Shown here piece after piece: positions 47,366 through 57,519 of a stretch of DNA of 64,000 nt. Made by a program: the position numbers and the translations under genes. The notes beneath the pieces were generated by a model that had not been told where the DNA came from, searched no databases, and saw only the letters and a list, made by a program, of their open reading frames with translations. How positions within the stretch are numbered: the stretch's first letter is position 1; each line of letters begins with the position of its first letter. Origin of the DNA: Simmondsia chinensis (lineage: Eukaryota; Streptophyta; Magnoliopsida; Caryophyllales; Simmondsiaceae); NCBI GenBank assembly GCA_018398585.1, contig JAGTTD010000013.1, forward strand, positions 7,350,492-7,414,491, written 5' to 3'.

Positions 47366-48061
47366 ACACTTAAACTTTTTTAAATTATTCAATGTTACAC
47401 CTTTATGTGACGCTATTAGCATCTATTAATTTTTGCTAATGAGGCATTTTAAAAAAATATTTTTTAAGATATATGAATCATTTTTCTAAATATTTAAAAA
47501 ATATTTTAGATATTAAAATATATTAAATATTGAAAGTTTTAAAATTATTTGAATGTAAATTTTCAAAATCTTAAAATTACACTTCTAATTTAAGTAATTT
47601 TCAGTTAAAAAGAACTCAATTGTTTTATTAGCATTATTTCTTTTGAGGATTCGGCAGAATCAATTGTAAAAGTTGGTGGTGGACCATAAATTTAGTGGGC
47701 TAGATCTCCCTCCAAATTTTCACTAGATGGTAGCGTAAGTGGGTTTCTCAAATTGAGATTGAGTAAGCCACAAAACACCCCTTTTCCATTTTACTTCTTC
47801 TCTCACTTTTCTGTTTTCCCTTTTTCCCATTTTTCATTTTCTTTTATCTGAACTTGATTCATAGTAAATTTCCCACTTTTCTTCCCTCAATTTTCTCCAG
47901 TTTTGGCATCTGGGTGTTGTAATGTGAGCCTTGATTGTGTTTTGTTCATGTGGGTTTGCTGTTAAGAAGCTGAATTGGGATTCTTTTGGTGGGTTTTCGG
48001 GGATTTCATGATTGGATTTGTGGTAGGATTTGAAGATCATGGTGGATATTTACCCTGACCC

Positions 48062-48320
48062 ATCGAATTTAAGCATCTGAATTTTGGGTTTCTCATCAAA
48101 TTTAAGAATCTGTTTTGGGTTTCTCATCAAATTTAAGAATCTGAATGGGGTTTTTCATCAAATTTAAGAATGTAAATTTGGGTTTTTCATCAAATTTAAG
48201 AATCTGAATTATCTGAATTGGGGTTTTTAATCAAATTTAAGAATCTGAATTTGGGTTTTTCATCAAAATCAAGAATCTGAATTTGGGTTTTTCATCAAAT
48301 TGAGAATCAGAATTTGGGTT
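48062..48320 (+). repeat. Minisatellite in the 5' leader of the CASP-like gene
   Basis: Eight imperfect copies of a roughly 32-base unit, CATCAAATTTAAGAATCTGA followed by ATTTGGGTTTTT, run head to tail and end 65 bases before the start codon. Unit length varies from 30 to 41 through small duplications. The pyrimidine-rich leader sequence upstream (47770-47890) suggests transcription starts before the repeat, which would place it in the 5' UTR. Confidence 0.85.
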
Positions 48321-48384
48321 TATGTTTGGTGGGGCAAAGTGAAAATCAACAAAAAAAAAAAAAAAAAAAGAGGGGGAAAAGAAA

Positions 48385-51049
48385 ATGAAGGATTTTGCGG
48401 GGACTCCAGGTACTTTAACTGGACTAGCACTGAGAACTGCTCAGGTAGCTTTTGCAGCTGGTTCAATTGCGTTCATGGCCACCACTACCAGCTTCTTCAA
48501 TTTCACCGCTTTCTGGTAATCCTTATCTCCTAGGAAATTGTATTTGTGATTTTGAAATGTTAATGTTATTGGCCAGGCAAAATTTTATTGCTAGGGAGAT
48601 ATTGTGAAATTTTGTAGCTATTATTTTTTAGAAATTTACGTTATTACTTTAATGTTGACAATTTTTTGTCCTGGTAATCACAATTCTTTTTTGAAATGGT
48701 ATTGTGTTTGGGTGCATAATAACTCTGACATGCTTAGGAATTGAAAATTCAGCCATGGGTTTCTAAAATTTACTTCTTTTTTTTTTTTTGGGAATTTGCT
48801 CTTTTTTTTTTTTTTTTGGTAGTATTTGCGTCTGGGTATGTGCTGAAAGTGCAAGAATAAAGAGAAGAAATGATGTCTGGAGAACCTACTTGAATTTATG
48901 TGAATGAAATTTATGTGATTAGTCTTTGATGTATCACATCTTTCTTGTTGAATTGGGTACTATAAAACTGAAGTATTTTCTGATCTTTGAGGCATTATCT
49001 TTTTGGTGCTCTGAAATCGAGGAACAAGTTCTTAAAAGGGCAATGTACTCTTTGTTTTCCAATTGGATAAGTTAATCTGAATCCTAGATTTATGCAAACA
49101 GATTATGTTTTTACTAACAAGAGTAAGAAATTCTGAGGTATATTGTATTGACATTGTCCTTTGAACTCCTATTATTTGTATGTTTGTTCAAATATGGTTC
49201 CTGTTATTTTGTTTTTATTCAAAATTATCCTTAATATTTGTATGTTTGTTTAATTGGTCCCTAATCTTTTCTTTTATTTAAAATAATTTCTAATGTCTTA
49301 TTTTATGACAAAGTTGATTTCTTAACTTGTGACCGAAATCAGATAAAAATTAAAAGGAAGAGCGATCAATCTTGTCTTAAAATAAAACACAAGGGACTAT
49401 TTTAAACAAGAAAAAAGGTGAGGACAAATTTGAAGAAATTTGCAAACATTAGGGGGTCATTTTGAAAAAAAAAAAAATGACGATTGAACAATTTGAATGA
49501 ACTTAAAAATATTAAGGACCAAATGGAGTAAATAACGCTCTTTCACTGTAACTTGGAGCAGTCCACTCTGCTAAAATCAACTTGACTACTGGAAAGGTGA
49601 AGGTCATCATCTGTTTGCCCAGGTTACTTCTGGCTGCCACTTCTGGTTTAGGAACCCGCATTACGGCAGTTCTGCGTTTTTGCAGGACTCATCGTCCTAC
49701 ATTCATCTTTGGCATTGCCTTTATGGTGTACTTCTTCTTTTAGATTCTGGTGACTTGGGCTTCCGTCGATTTCAACTCTTTGTGATTCATGGTGTTGGCA
49801 GTCGATCTAAAAGAATATTGTGCTTGGCAATAATGATCATGGCTGCCATGCAATAGTTCACTAATCATGTTAAATTTTAATGGCCTTCTGCCTGACCCAT
49901 GGAGTTGGTATAAATGAGATCTACACATAAGCTTAAGTGAGGTTTCATCCTAAACTAATTGGCATTAGGAGGAGCAACCCGCTAGACTTATACATTGATC
50001 TTTTCCTTCTCACAAGTGGGGTTGCAACCGGTAGCTTAAGATTGATTATATAACAACCTTTATTTTATTTCATGTTAGAGAGAATATGATTCCAAAATTG
50101 TTACACATAATCTTATGAAATTATTGGAGAAGATGCATTGAATGCTTTACATCTAGCTTTGGACATCCACTCCATGATGTAGTGTGTTTTGCGTTTGCTT
50201 GTTATGGAGACTTTTTATATGTTGCTGCACAACAGTAAGTGATCTTGATTTGCTCCTTTCTCATCGAATTCTATAGTTTGTGTTGGGAATCCAATAGTAT
50301 CACGTATTGCGCACACTTCGTCAGTTTGGCTATATGGATCAGAGTATGCCATTGTGCTCTATCTTAAATCATATCTTCGTTAAGCTCTGAGTAAACAAGG
50401 CATTTTTTAATGTGATCCATTATACAATATCCGTTGAGCCCGAATGCCAATTATAGCTAGATGAGAGGCAATTATCTTGTTATTTGTTTCTTTTGACTTT
50501 GTTATTGAGAATCCTCTGAGACCCACGTTGCCATTGCAGCTATCTCATAGCTTCAATGGGTTTGCAAGTAATTTGGAGTTTGGGGCTTGCTGGCTTAGAT
50601 GCATATGCTGTTGCAAAGAAAAAAGTTCTCCACAATCCAGTTCTGGTCAGTCTCTTCGTAGTTGGAGATTGGGTAAGTCGCAAATAGAATTAAGGGCTGA
50701 TTTGGCCAAATTTCTTCTATACAAAAAGGTTTTTTTTTTTTTTTGGTGGTCCTAAAAACGCGCTTTTTCCATATTTTAAGTGTTATTGGTTAGAAAAGAA
50801 TTAAGTAAAAGTTGAAGCTGTTTTTTTTAACAATTTTTTACATGGTGGGGACAGGTTACAGCGACGCTATCTCTAGCAGCGGCATCAGCGTCAGCGGGTA
50901 TAACGGTGTTGTATTTCCATGACCTGGGAGGTTGCAACATCGGGGCGGAATGCCAGAGGTATCAGTTGTCAGTTGCGTTGGCCTTCTTGAGTTGGATTTC
51001 TATTTTCGCTTCATCTTTGGTCATGTTTTGGCTTCTTGCTGCTGGCTAG
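48385..51049 (+). CDS. CASP-like membrane protein, CASPL5B-type
   Basis: Three exons, 48385-48515, 50540-50672 and 50855-51049, encode 152 residues, the normal family length. All splice sites are GT-AG and the frame is intact. The start [17 protein letters not shown] and the block [20 protein letters not shown] are typical of CASPL5B proteins. Four membrane spans are predicted: about residues 19-35, 44-62, 77-105 (FVVGDW, then an Ala/Ser-rich span) and 127-148. A two-Cys loop, GGCNIGAEC, precedes the last span. CASP-like proteins are four-span plasma-membrane proteins of the MARVEL/CASP group; Casparian-strip CASPs build diffusion barriers, but the role of subfamily 5 is largely unknown. Intron 1 is 2.0 kb and carries a foldback repeat. 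It is the clearest functional gene in the window. Confidence 0.95.
49220..49475. repeat. Foldback (MITE-like) repeat in intron 1 of the CASP-like gene
   Basis: The left arm (about 49220-49325) and right arm (about 49355-49475) are inverted copies sharing TTTAAAATA(A/G)T, TTATTTTAAGACA-like and CAAAATNA(T/C)CC phrases, separated by about 30 bases. There is no coding capacity. No clear target duplication was found. Confidence 0.6.
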
Positions 51050-51054
51050 CACCT

Positions 51055-51175
51055 TTTCTTTTTTTCTTTTTTCTCTTTTCATTGAGCAAGAAGAGTTCGA
51101 AATTTGAACCTGGGCCCTCTTACCTAAAGGCTTCAATCTCGGTTTCACTACTAGACTAAGCTGAGATTTATACAT
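51055..51175 (-). mobile_element. Possible tRNA-derived SINE in the 3' UTR
   Basis: The minus strand reads CTTAGTCTAGTAGTG, then 35 bases later AGGTTCAAATTTCGAA, resembling pol III A and B boxes at tRNA-like spacing. An A/G-rich tail (AAAAGAGAAAAAAG) follows. It lies directly after the CASP-like stop codon, probably in its 3' UTR. No flanking duplication was identified. Confidence 0.4.
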
Positions 51176-51304
51176 TGTATATAAAAAGGAATGTAAAAAG
51201 TATAGGGGGAGAGAGAGACAGAGAGGAGAGGAAGAGGGAGGAAAAAGAAACAAAAAAATCTTCATATTGTCAGTTACTTTTTTTTCTTTTTTTTTCTTCT
51301 CTCT

Positions 51305-51341
<37 letters not shown>

Positions 51342-51763
51342 TTGTGTGTGGTTCTTGGTTCAGGAAGTGCATAGTTTGTCGTGATGATGAAGGAATTTTG
51401 CATGGTATGGTAATGCAGTGCCATTTTGCTGTTGATAATGTCATTATCAAGACAAAATTGTTATTATCACAGTATGATATTAGTTTGTAATGCAATTTTG
51501 TAGATTTTATTGTTTGTAAGTTACATTATTGCTCTAACAATAATAATTTTGTCTGGCAATAAATTTTTTTTTTGGGGGGGGGGGGAATGGCAATTATGTT
51601 CCCATGGAAATGTAATATTCTTTTTTAGAGTCATAAAAAGTTAAATTTGAGTGTGCATTTAGAAAATATGATGTTAGTTTGATGTTTAAAGGCTTGGTTT
51701 TGTAAACTTTAGGATGTATATTTTCTAAATATTAAATATTTAATTTAATATAATGCTTTAAAA
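51176..51763 (+). other. Downstream region of the CASP-like gene
   Basis: It contains a GA-rich stretch (51205-51260), a T run of about 30 bases (51309-51340) and an AATAAA at 51558-51563 that could be a polyadenylation signal. No other gene is seen. Confidence 0.45.
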
Positions 51764-51982
51764 CTCCGTCACAGGATCCCATTAGAACTCCGTAGTTAAG
51801 CGTGTTTGGGCGAGGGTAGTACCAGGATGGGTGACCTCCTAAGAAGTCCTCACCCTCAGGTTGGGGGCACTGGGAAACAGCCTCTCTTCAGGTTAGCACC
51901 CTGAAGGGGGAAGGCTGCGTACATCCGCCCCCCCAGACCCTGCGTAGACGGGAGCCCCTAAGGCACTAGGTATGTTCCTTTA
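51764..51982 (+). mobile_element. 5S rRNA-headed SINE, copy 2
   Basis: A 219-bp insertion between perfect 19-bp duplications (51745-51763 and 51983-52001). The head runs from about GGATCCCATTAGAACTCCG through AGTTAAGCGTGTTTGGGCGA and GGATGGGTGACCTCCT, the A-box and C-box region of 5S rRNA. It then joins directly to the RTE-type tail (GGTTGGGGGCACTGGGAAAC, GACGGGAGCCCCTAAGGCAC). The junction lies at the same place as in copy 1, so both derive from one founder rather than chance joining. It lies 0.7 kb downstream of the CASP-like gene's stop. Confidence 0.9.
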
Positions 51983-52001
51983 TTAATATAATGCTTTAAA
52001 A

Positions 52002-52895
52002 ATTTATAGTTAAGTTTTATTTAATTAGACTTCCAAAAGTCAAATGCAGCATTTTAAAAATGAAGAGATGACTTTTAGTTTGTGTTTATTATTGTATTAT
52101 GTTATGTAAAATGTCATTATCTATATTATGTAATTGCTTCATTCACATATGAGACATTTTCATCCCTCAAAATTTCATTTTCCTGCAATGGGACCATTGC
52201 TGCTGCGCTTTCTAGCTTCACAAGCGATATTAAAAGCCTCGTGTTTAAAACTTTGGAATTTGAGAATAGTCTGTGATAAACTCTTTATCCATCCTCTCAA
52301 GGTTGATGGCGTATTTGGACATGGTTCCATTGACTCTCCTTGTCCTCTGTCAATGTGATTTACCTATTAAAATCAATGTCATTTTTTTTTGGTTTTATCA
52401 AGGATCTATCGATCTAGGGTCCTGAGTTGTGGTTCAAATGGTAGTCCACCCGAGCAAGGAACTTATTGTGTAAGAGCCTAGGATGAAATCAAATGTCTTT
52501 ATTGTTATTAGAATCAGATCGTAGCTCAGTAATTGAAATCTAAATTGCATAATACTCTTCATCTAACGGACCTTACTACCACTGCTTATATTCAGCATAT
52601 GAATACTGTTGTAAATCAATTAGCAGGTGTTAAATGTCTCGTTTACAATATGGATCATGTCACTTTGCATTTGGATTCTCTTGGAAATGAGACAACATTT
52701 CGATGTTAAGGAACCAATTGCCAATGAAAATATTTTTACAGTGAATCCGATAGTCTAGTCATAACTTCCACGAATTCCTCCTCCCCCTCCCTCTACTTGC
52801 ACAAATCGTTTCTGAATTTTTCTTGAGGTTCTAATATATATATATTCAAAGAGCTTGAGGTCCACATCACATATAATCTAACTCATACTCCATCC
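52002..52895. other. Intergenic, nothing recognised
   Basis: No open frame with recognisable similarity and no repeat boundary. The stretch lies between a 5S-SINE and a hAT-type MITE. Confidence 0.5.
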
Positions 52896-53408
52896 TAGGT
52901 GTGTAAACAAGCCGAGCACCTCCCTGTTTGAACTCGAGCTCGAGTTTGAGCCGAGCTCTTATCGAGCTTTTCCAAATCTTACTCGAGCTTGGTTCCATAA
53001 GATTTTAGTGTGTTTAATACTCGGCTCGGCTTGGCTGGTTAGGCTTATCGATACGAGTCGAGCTCGTTATAGCTTGTAATTGAGCCCCATCGATCTTAAA
53101 ATCGAGCCGAACTTGTTGTCAAGTCGAGCCCACTAACGAGCATAGTTTTTCATGTTACTATCTAGCCATTATTGAATCATTTCTAAACCAATATCAATTA
53201 TTAACGAGCCCCTTAACAAGCTCTTATTGAGTTGTTCACAAACGTTAACAAACCGATCACCCCCTGTTCCAACTCGGCTCGTTATGCTTATTAAGCATGC
53301 TCAAACTTGGCTCAATAAGCTTTTGGGCCCTCATAATGAACATAAACAAGCTCTAATCGGTTTCGAATACGAGTAGTTCGTCGAACGTTCGATTCGTTTA
53401 CTCCCCTA
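52896..53408. mobile_element. hAT-type MITE
   Basis: 513 bp between perfect 8-bp duplications, ctccatcc (52888-52895 and 53409-53416). The ends are TAGGTGTGTAAACAAGCCGAGC and, inverted, TAGGGGAGTAAACGAATCG. Interior subterminal repeats of GAGCTCG and GCTCGG resemble those of the MITE at 2631-3375, so the two belong to related families. It has no coding capacity. Confidence 0.9.
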
Positions 53409-53886
53409 CTCCATCCTAACCGATTGGCACGGTGGAGTAGTACATAAAATTTGCATGTTAATATCTTCTTTACGCTAATTCTAATATGGAATTTTGCTAC
53501 TCGTACGTCAAGTTCTAAGCATTATCAACACATACATCTTCAACTTCGGTCATTGCACCGTGATTTTCTGATATCAGGAACAAAATTATCAAATCAAACT
53601 CATCTTTCTCACTCAAACGATGATGATAATAACAAACCCTAGCGGATAATTAAAAACATTCTTACTTATCAAACACAACTAGAATAACATTAACTGAACA
53701 AACAAGTAAATGACAAGAGTCTTTATTAAACAAAATTAACATGATCCAACCATATAACATGGCAACTAAGCGATGTATCTCAACACTCAATAGATGTTAT
53801 TTACATGTCAAAGAAAGGAAGAGAAGAACCTCGAGATAATCGTGACATCGATATCAATAAGATGCAGAAATTTTCAGGGTGTCGTT

Positions 53887-55414
53887 TTAAGCAGCTGGAG
53901 GCCAGAGTTCATGATCACAGGATGTATCGCGGGTAGATGGAGGTAAATAATGCCACATTGGGAACATACTGTAACCGGGAAAGACGGCCATTTTGTTAGC
54001 TCCAGCATGGTAGGATGGAGGAGGATAAGGTGGCATGAGTGCACCAGTAGGAGCAGGCATCAATTTCAATTGCTGTTCCATTCTTTCTTTTTCTGCTTTC
54101 AGCAAAATTTTCTCTTCACGCAGTTCATTTTTCTCTGCCTGCACGAAGATAGAACTTAAAACACCGCATACTAGCAATGTATCTGAGCAATGTGAATTTA
54201 GTTCCTGGACTTTTCTTATTTTTCTATCTCCATTTTTGAAGTGTTGCATTTGAGAAATGGAAATTAGAAAACAATTAAAAAAATTTACGGAACATGAGAA
54301 AATGACCTTTAATTACACATAGAAGAGGAAAATAAATCCACTGGTGTGATCTGTTGCAAAATTCAAGTACTTGAGCAAAATGTAGATATCTAAACGATGT
54401 CATGAAGAAGGTGAAACAATGTTCTTCAAGTAATCATACGCCCAAGAAAGAATATCATGATTATACTAAGTACTAGGTGCCACATAATAACATAAGAAAA
54501 CTAACCTTTAAACTTTCTATTTCTTCTTGTAGCTTTTCGTTTTCTTCTTTAAACTGCTTTGCTTCAGTATGTAGCTGGTTCAAAACTCTAATCGCATGAT
54601 TCAATACAGCCAACTTGTCTATTTTAGCAGTTCTTCCTGGTTCCAAGACCGCGCTCAAATCTAAAAAGCTGCACATGAGCAGAAAATAACCCATAAAGGT
54701 TACATAAAGAAAGCTTTATACAACTTGTCTGCTTCAATTATCTTTATGACACAGCTATGTTAAGGTAATGCATAATATGAACTGCTCGCGAAGAATCCTT
54801 AATCTGGAACAAATATCTTTATGACAAAGTTATCTTTCAGTAGACAATATTAGTTAGTATTAGTTTAGGACTAGTATTGACTTCAATTATCTTTGTCATT
54901 ATCCATTAGGAGTTCATTCTCACTTAGGATGTAGTTTGTTTCCTATAAAAATTAAAGTAACTTCATATTTCTTAAGTACAAGACTGCTTAAAGCTAATTA
55001 CAAAAATACGTAGTCAATTAGACACTAGGTGGTTCAACCGCACTCCTAGACACAAGTATATCTAGGAACCCCATAAAGCACATGGATTCTTAATCTCTAT
55101 CAGATAATTATGGTGTATGCAACTATGCGTTGCTGAGATACTTGCCTGTCGTTCAATTTTTCTCTGCGCAGGCGCTCACGGCAAGCTTTTGTTCCTGGTT
55201 TGCTGCAGACCTTTGCACGTCCCCTGAGCACCATAAAAGAGCACAATAAGTTCATACTATTGCATCACTAGTCCCTGATTTTGAATGCAATAAACTATCC
55301 GTGCATGACAAAACTAATTCTGGAAGGTAATACCTTTTCTTTGGGCACTCTTTTTCTAAACTTTGTGCTTGTGAGACATCATCCGCATGGGAAAAGTCAA
55401 TGTCCACTCCAGAG
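53887..55414 (-). CDS. bHLH transcription factor, subgroup IVc (bHLH34/104-like), 5' incomplete
   Basis: Four exons on the minus strand, 55414-55334, 55223-55146, 54668-54506 and 54138-53887, give 191 residues in one open frame. The basic region KACRERLRREKLND, a helix-loop-helix (DLSAVLEPGR, AIRVLNQLHTEA), a leucine-rich coiled coil (LQEEIESLKAEKNELREEK) and the conserved C-terminus (MWHYLPPSTRDTS to ELWPPAA) identify a subgroup IVc factor. Such factors dimerise and regulate iron-deficiency genes. The intron after 55146 starts GC (CAG|GCAAGT), the others GT. The N-terminal exon is not found between 55415 and 64000. The segment GRTAKIDKLAVLNHAI departs from the family's usual P-K-T-D-K-x-A-I-L-D-D-A. 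The gene may be functional with a distant first exon, or 5'-truncated. Confidence 0.88.
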
Positions 55415-56647
55415 CTGGAAAGCCAAATGCTCAAAAAGAAATTACTTAGAAAGTTGAATTATGTCAACTTCAAAGCAGTTAAGTTTAAACTTCTCCTTTC
55501 CATGGAAAAGAGCAAGTAGCTACACACTCACATGAAAAGCATGGATTTGGATTTCATTCTCGGACTCAAACCTTCTAAAGCTACCTTGAGGAGTATCAAT
55601 TTACTGACAATTGAATCAATTAGCTGATATGAAAACGTGTATTACAGAATACTAAACCTCCGAAATTTATCAATTACACGATAATCTGAGGTGAATTCTA
55701 GCATTTAGGCTCAATTAGTTGTTTCAAGAAGAGATAAGGCACTTAAAACCTTGCGTCTCAGTAGCATGAGTTTTGGGATTTGAATCCCACCACTTGGTCA
55801 ATTGGCCATCCCGTATCATATCAAGCTTGCAAAAACTTCTAAGTGGGCGGTGGAAGCAATTAAGTATGCTCAAATCGACCCAGCACCCAGTTACCCAAAA
55901 AACAAAACCTGCCACCCCATTCATCAACCACCAACCACGTATATTCTTTTCATTCAGTTGAGAAAGTTGTAGAAACAATACAGAAAAGATTAGAGTAATT
56001 TCCGTAAGGTTCTTAGTTTCATTTCCCTGCCTTGACGGGAGCTTCTTTAAGACATTGGGTTGTTGTTGTTGTTGTTCTTAATTTCATTTCATAACGAAGA
56101 GTATTTTGAATAGATAGTATGGTGTAGTCAAGCCAGGGACAAAAAGCTAAAGGAAGTTTTTCCTCATTTGTGATGGCAATATGAAAACATAACTGTCAAA
56201 TTTCACATAATTCCATTTTTTTTTTCCCGAACATACATATAATTCAATTCTTAAGACAGCATTACAAATTGCTCCACATAACAACTCCGGGGACCTACAA
56301 CGAAACAATAACGGCCAAAACAATTGATTGCAACATAGTGTAGAGTGTTAAGGAACTAACTATCCCAAATACTTAAACTGATTGGTAAACACCTTAGAAT
56401 AGTTTATACTCTAACATTCCCCCTGACATGAATGCATGCCCTTTAGATTTAAAGTGTGAATATTGCACGTATCCATCCATATTTTGTTCTTAAATTATGT
56501 TAATATTACAATTGAGGCAATTGGAACACGAATTAATGCCCTTTTGTTCAAGCTCATAAATAATTTTATACTTGTAGAGGATAAAAATAAGTAGGTCAAC
56601 ATTAAAATAGAATAACGAGATTATAACGAGAATTAAATACAAATATA
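55415..56647. other. Upstream intron or flank of the bHLH gene
   Basis: No first exon of the bHLH gene was recognised. A GGGATTTGAATCCC tRNA-arm-like palindrome lies near 55777, and a 49-bp RTE-tail insertion at 56025. The remainder is AT-rich. Confidence 0.45.
56025..56073 (+). mobile_element. 49-bp RTE-tail insertion
   Basis: Only the last bases of the shared tail (CTTGACGGGAGCTTC to GGTTGTTGTTGTT) lie between 16-bp duplications with one mismatch (56009-56024 and 56074-56089). It is an extreme 5' truncation that still shows the hallmarks of target-primed insertion. Confidence 0.8.
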
Positions 56648-57498
56648 TGTTATTCTTTCTTTTTCCTCCCTCTCTCCAACGTGCTTCCCCTGACACCTCT
56701 CACCCAACTCCTCTTCCACTCTCTCCTCTCCCTGGGCTTCCTTCTTCCTCATGCCTCACCATCTACCACCTCCCTCTCTCACCTCGGTACCGCCGACCAC
56801 CTCGGCACCACTACCGCCTCCCTCTCTCACCTCGGTACCGCCGACCACCTCGGCACCACTACCGCCTCCCTCTCTCGCCTCTACCGCTTGACACCCTCGC
56901 CGGTACGACCACCCCGGTGCCGACCGACCGCCCGCCCGGTACCGACTACCATCTCCCTCTATAAATACCCCATTCTCCCTCTCCTCACACCCAAGGCACA
57001 AGAAGCCCCCTCTCTCTCTCTCCTAACCACCCAACAACACAACAACCCATCTTTCTGCCTCCTCTCACTCCGGTATAACTCCGGCCATGCGCCGGCCACC
57101 TCGCCCGTACGGCTCGGACCACCGGTGCCGTTCTTCTCTCCGGCCACCTCGCCGGCCCTTTGGCTCGTGTTCCATCCTCTCCAGGCCCATAAGGCCACGC
57201 TCCGGCCACCTCGCCGGTACGGATTCCAGCCACCAGCTACCAAGGCCCCTCTCCATATACGATAAGTATTTATTATTGTTTACTTTACGTTATTTACTTA
57301 TCATATATTATTATTATTATTATGCCTTTACTAACTTAGGCATCGGAGGGGTCTCTCGCGGGCAAACCCATGGGTCCCTCTGACGGTCTTGCTTGTTTTG
57401 CAGGGGAGCCCGGGTTAAACGTGCCAGCAGCTGCTTCCTCAAGTAAGGGTCGAGTCCCGCTCTCATCTAGAACCACCCAACCAGAAACTCCATAAACA
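56648..57498 (+). repeat. LTR of a Tat-like gypsy element
   Basis: The proposed LTR starts TGTTATTC and ends ATAAACA, followed at once by the primer site. Its start is pyrimidine-rich. A TATA box TATAAATA lies at 56960-56967, and downstream CTAACTTAGGCATCGGAGGG matches the R/U5 phrase usual in Tat-branch gypsy LTRs. Only one LTR is in the window, so the start at 56648 is inferred from the TGTT/AACA ends. Confidence 0.65.
56769..56880 (+). repeat. 48-bp tandem repeat in the Tat-like LTR
   Basis: CCTCCCTCTCTCACCTCGG opens units at 56769 and 56817, identical over 48 bases, with a third partial unit at 56865. It lies upstream of the TATA box, in U3. Confidence 0.92.
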
Positions 57499-57500
57499 AA

Positions 57501-57519
57501 TAGGCGCCGTATGTGGGAA
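57501..57519 (+). other. Primer binding site of the Tat-like element
   Basis: TAGGCGCCGTATGTGGGAA follows the LTR end. It is close to the TGGCGCCGT.TGTGGG phrase found after LTRs of Tat-branch gypsy elements. It sets the element's direction to the plus strand. Confidence 0.65.

Noticed and set aside
55750..55960. GGGATTTGAATCCC-containing stretch as a tRNA-derived SINE or tRNA gene
   Set aside because: The palindrome resembles a T-arm, but no A-box lies at proper spacing on either strand, no cloverleaf forms, and no flanking duplication was seen.
56681..57265. 194-residue Pro/Ser/Leu-rich frame
   Set aside because: Low-complexity translation of the CT-rich Tat-like LTR, with equally long antisense frames.
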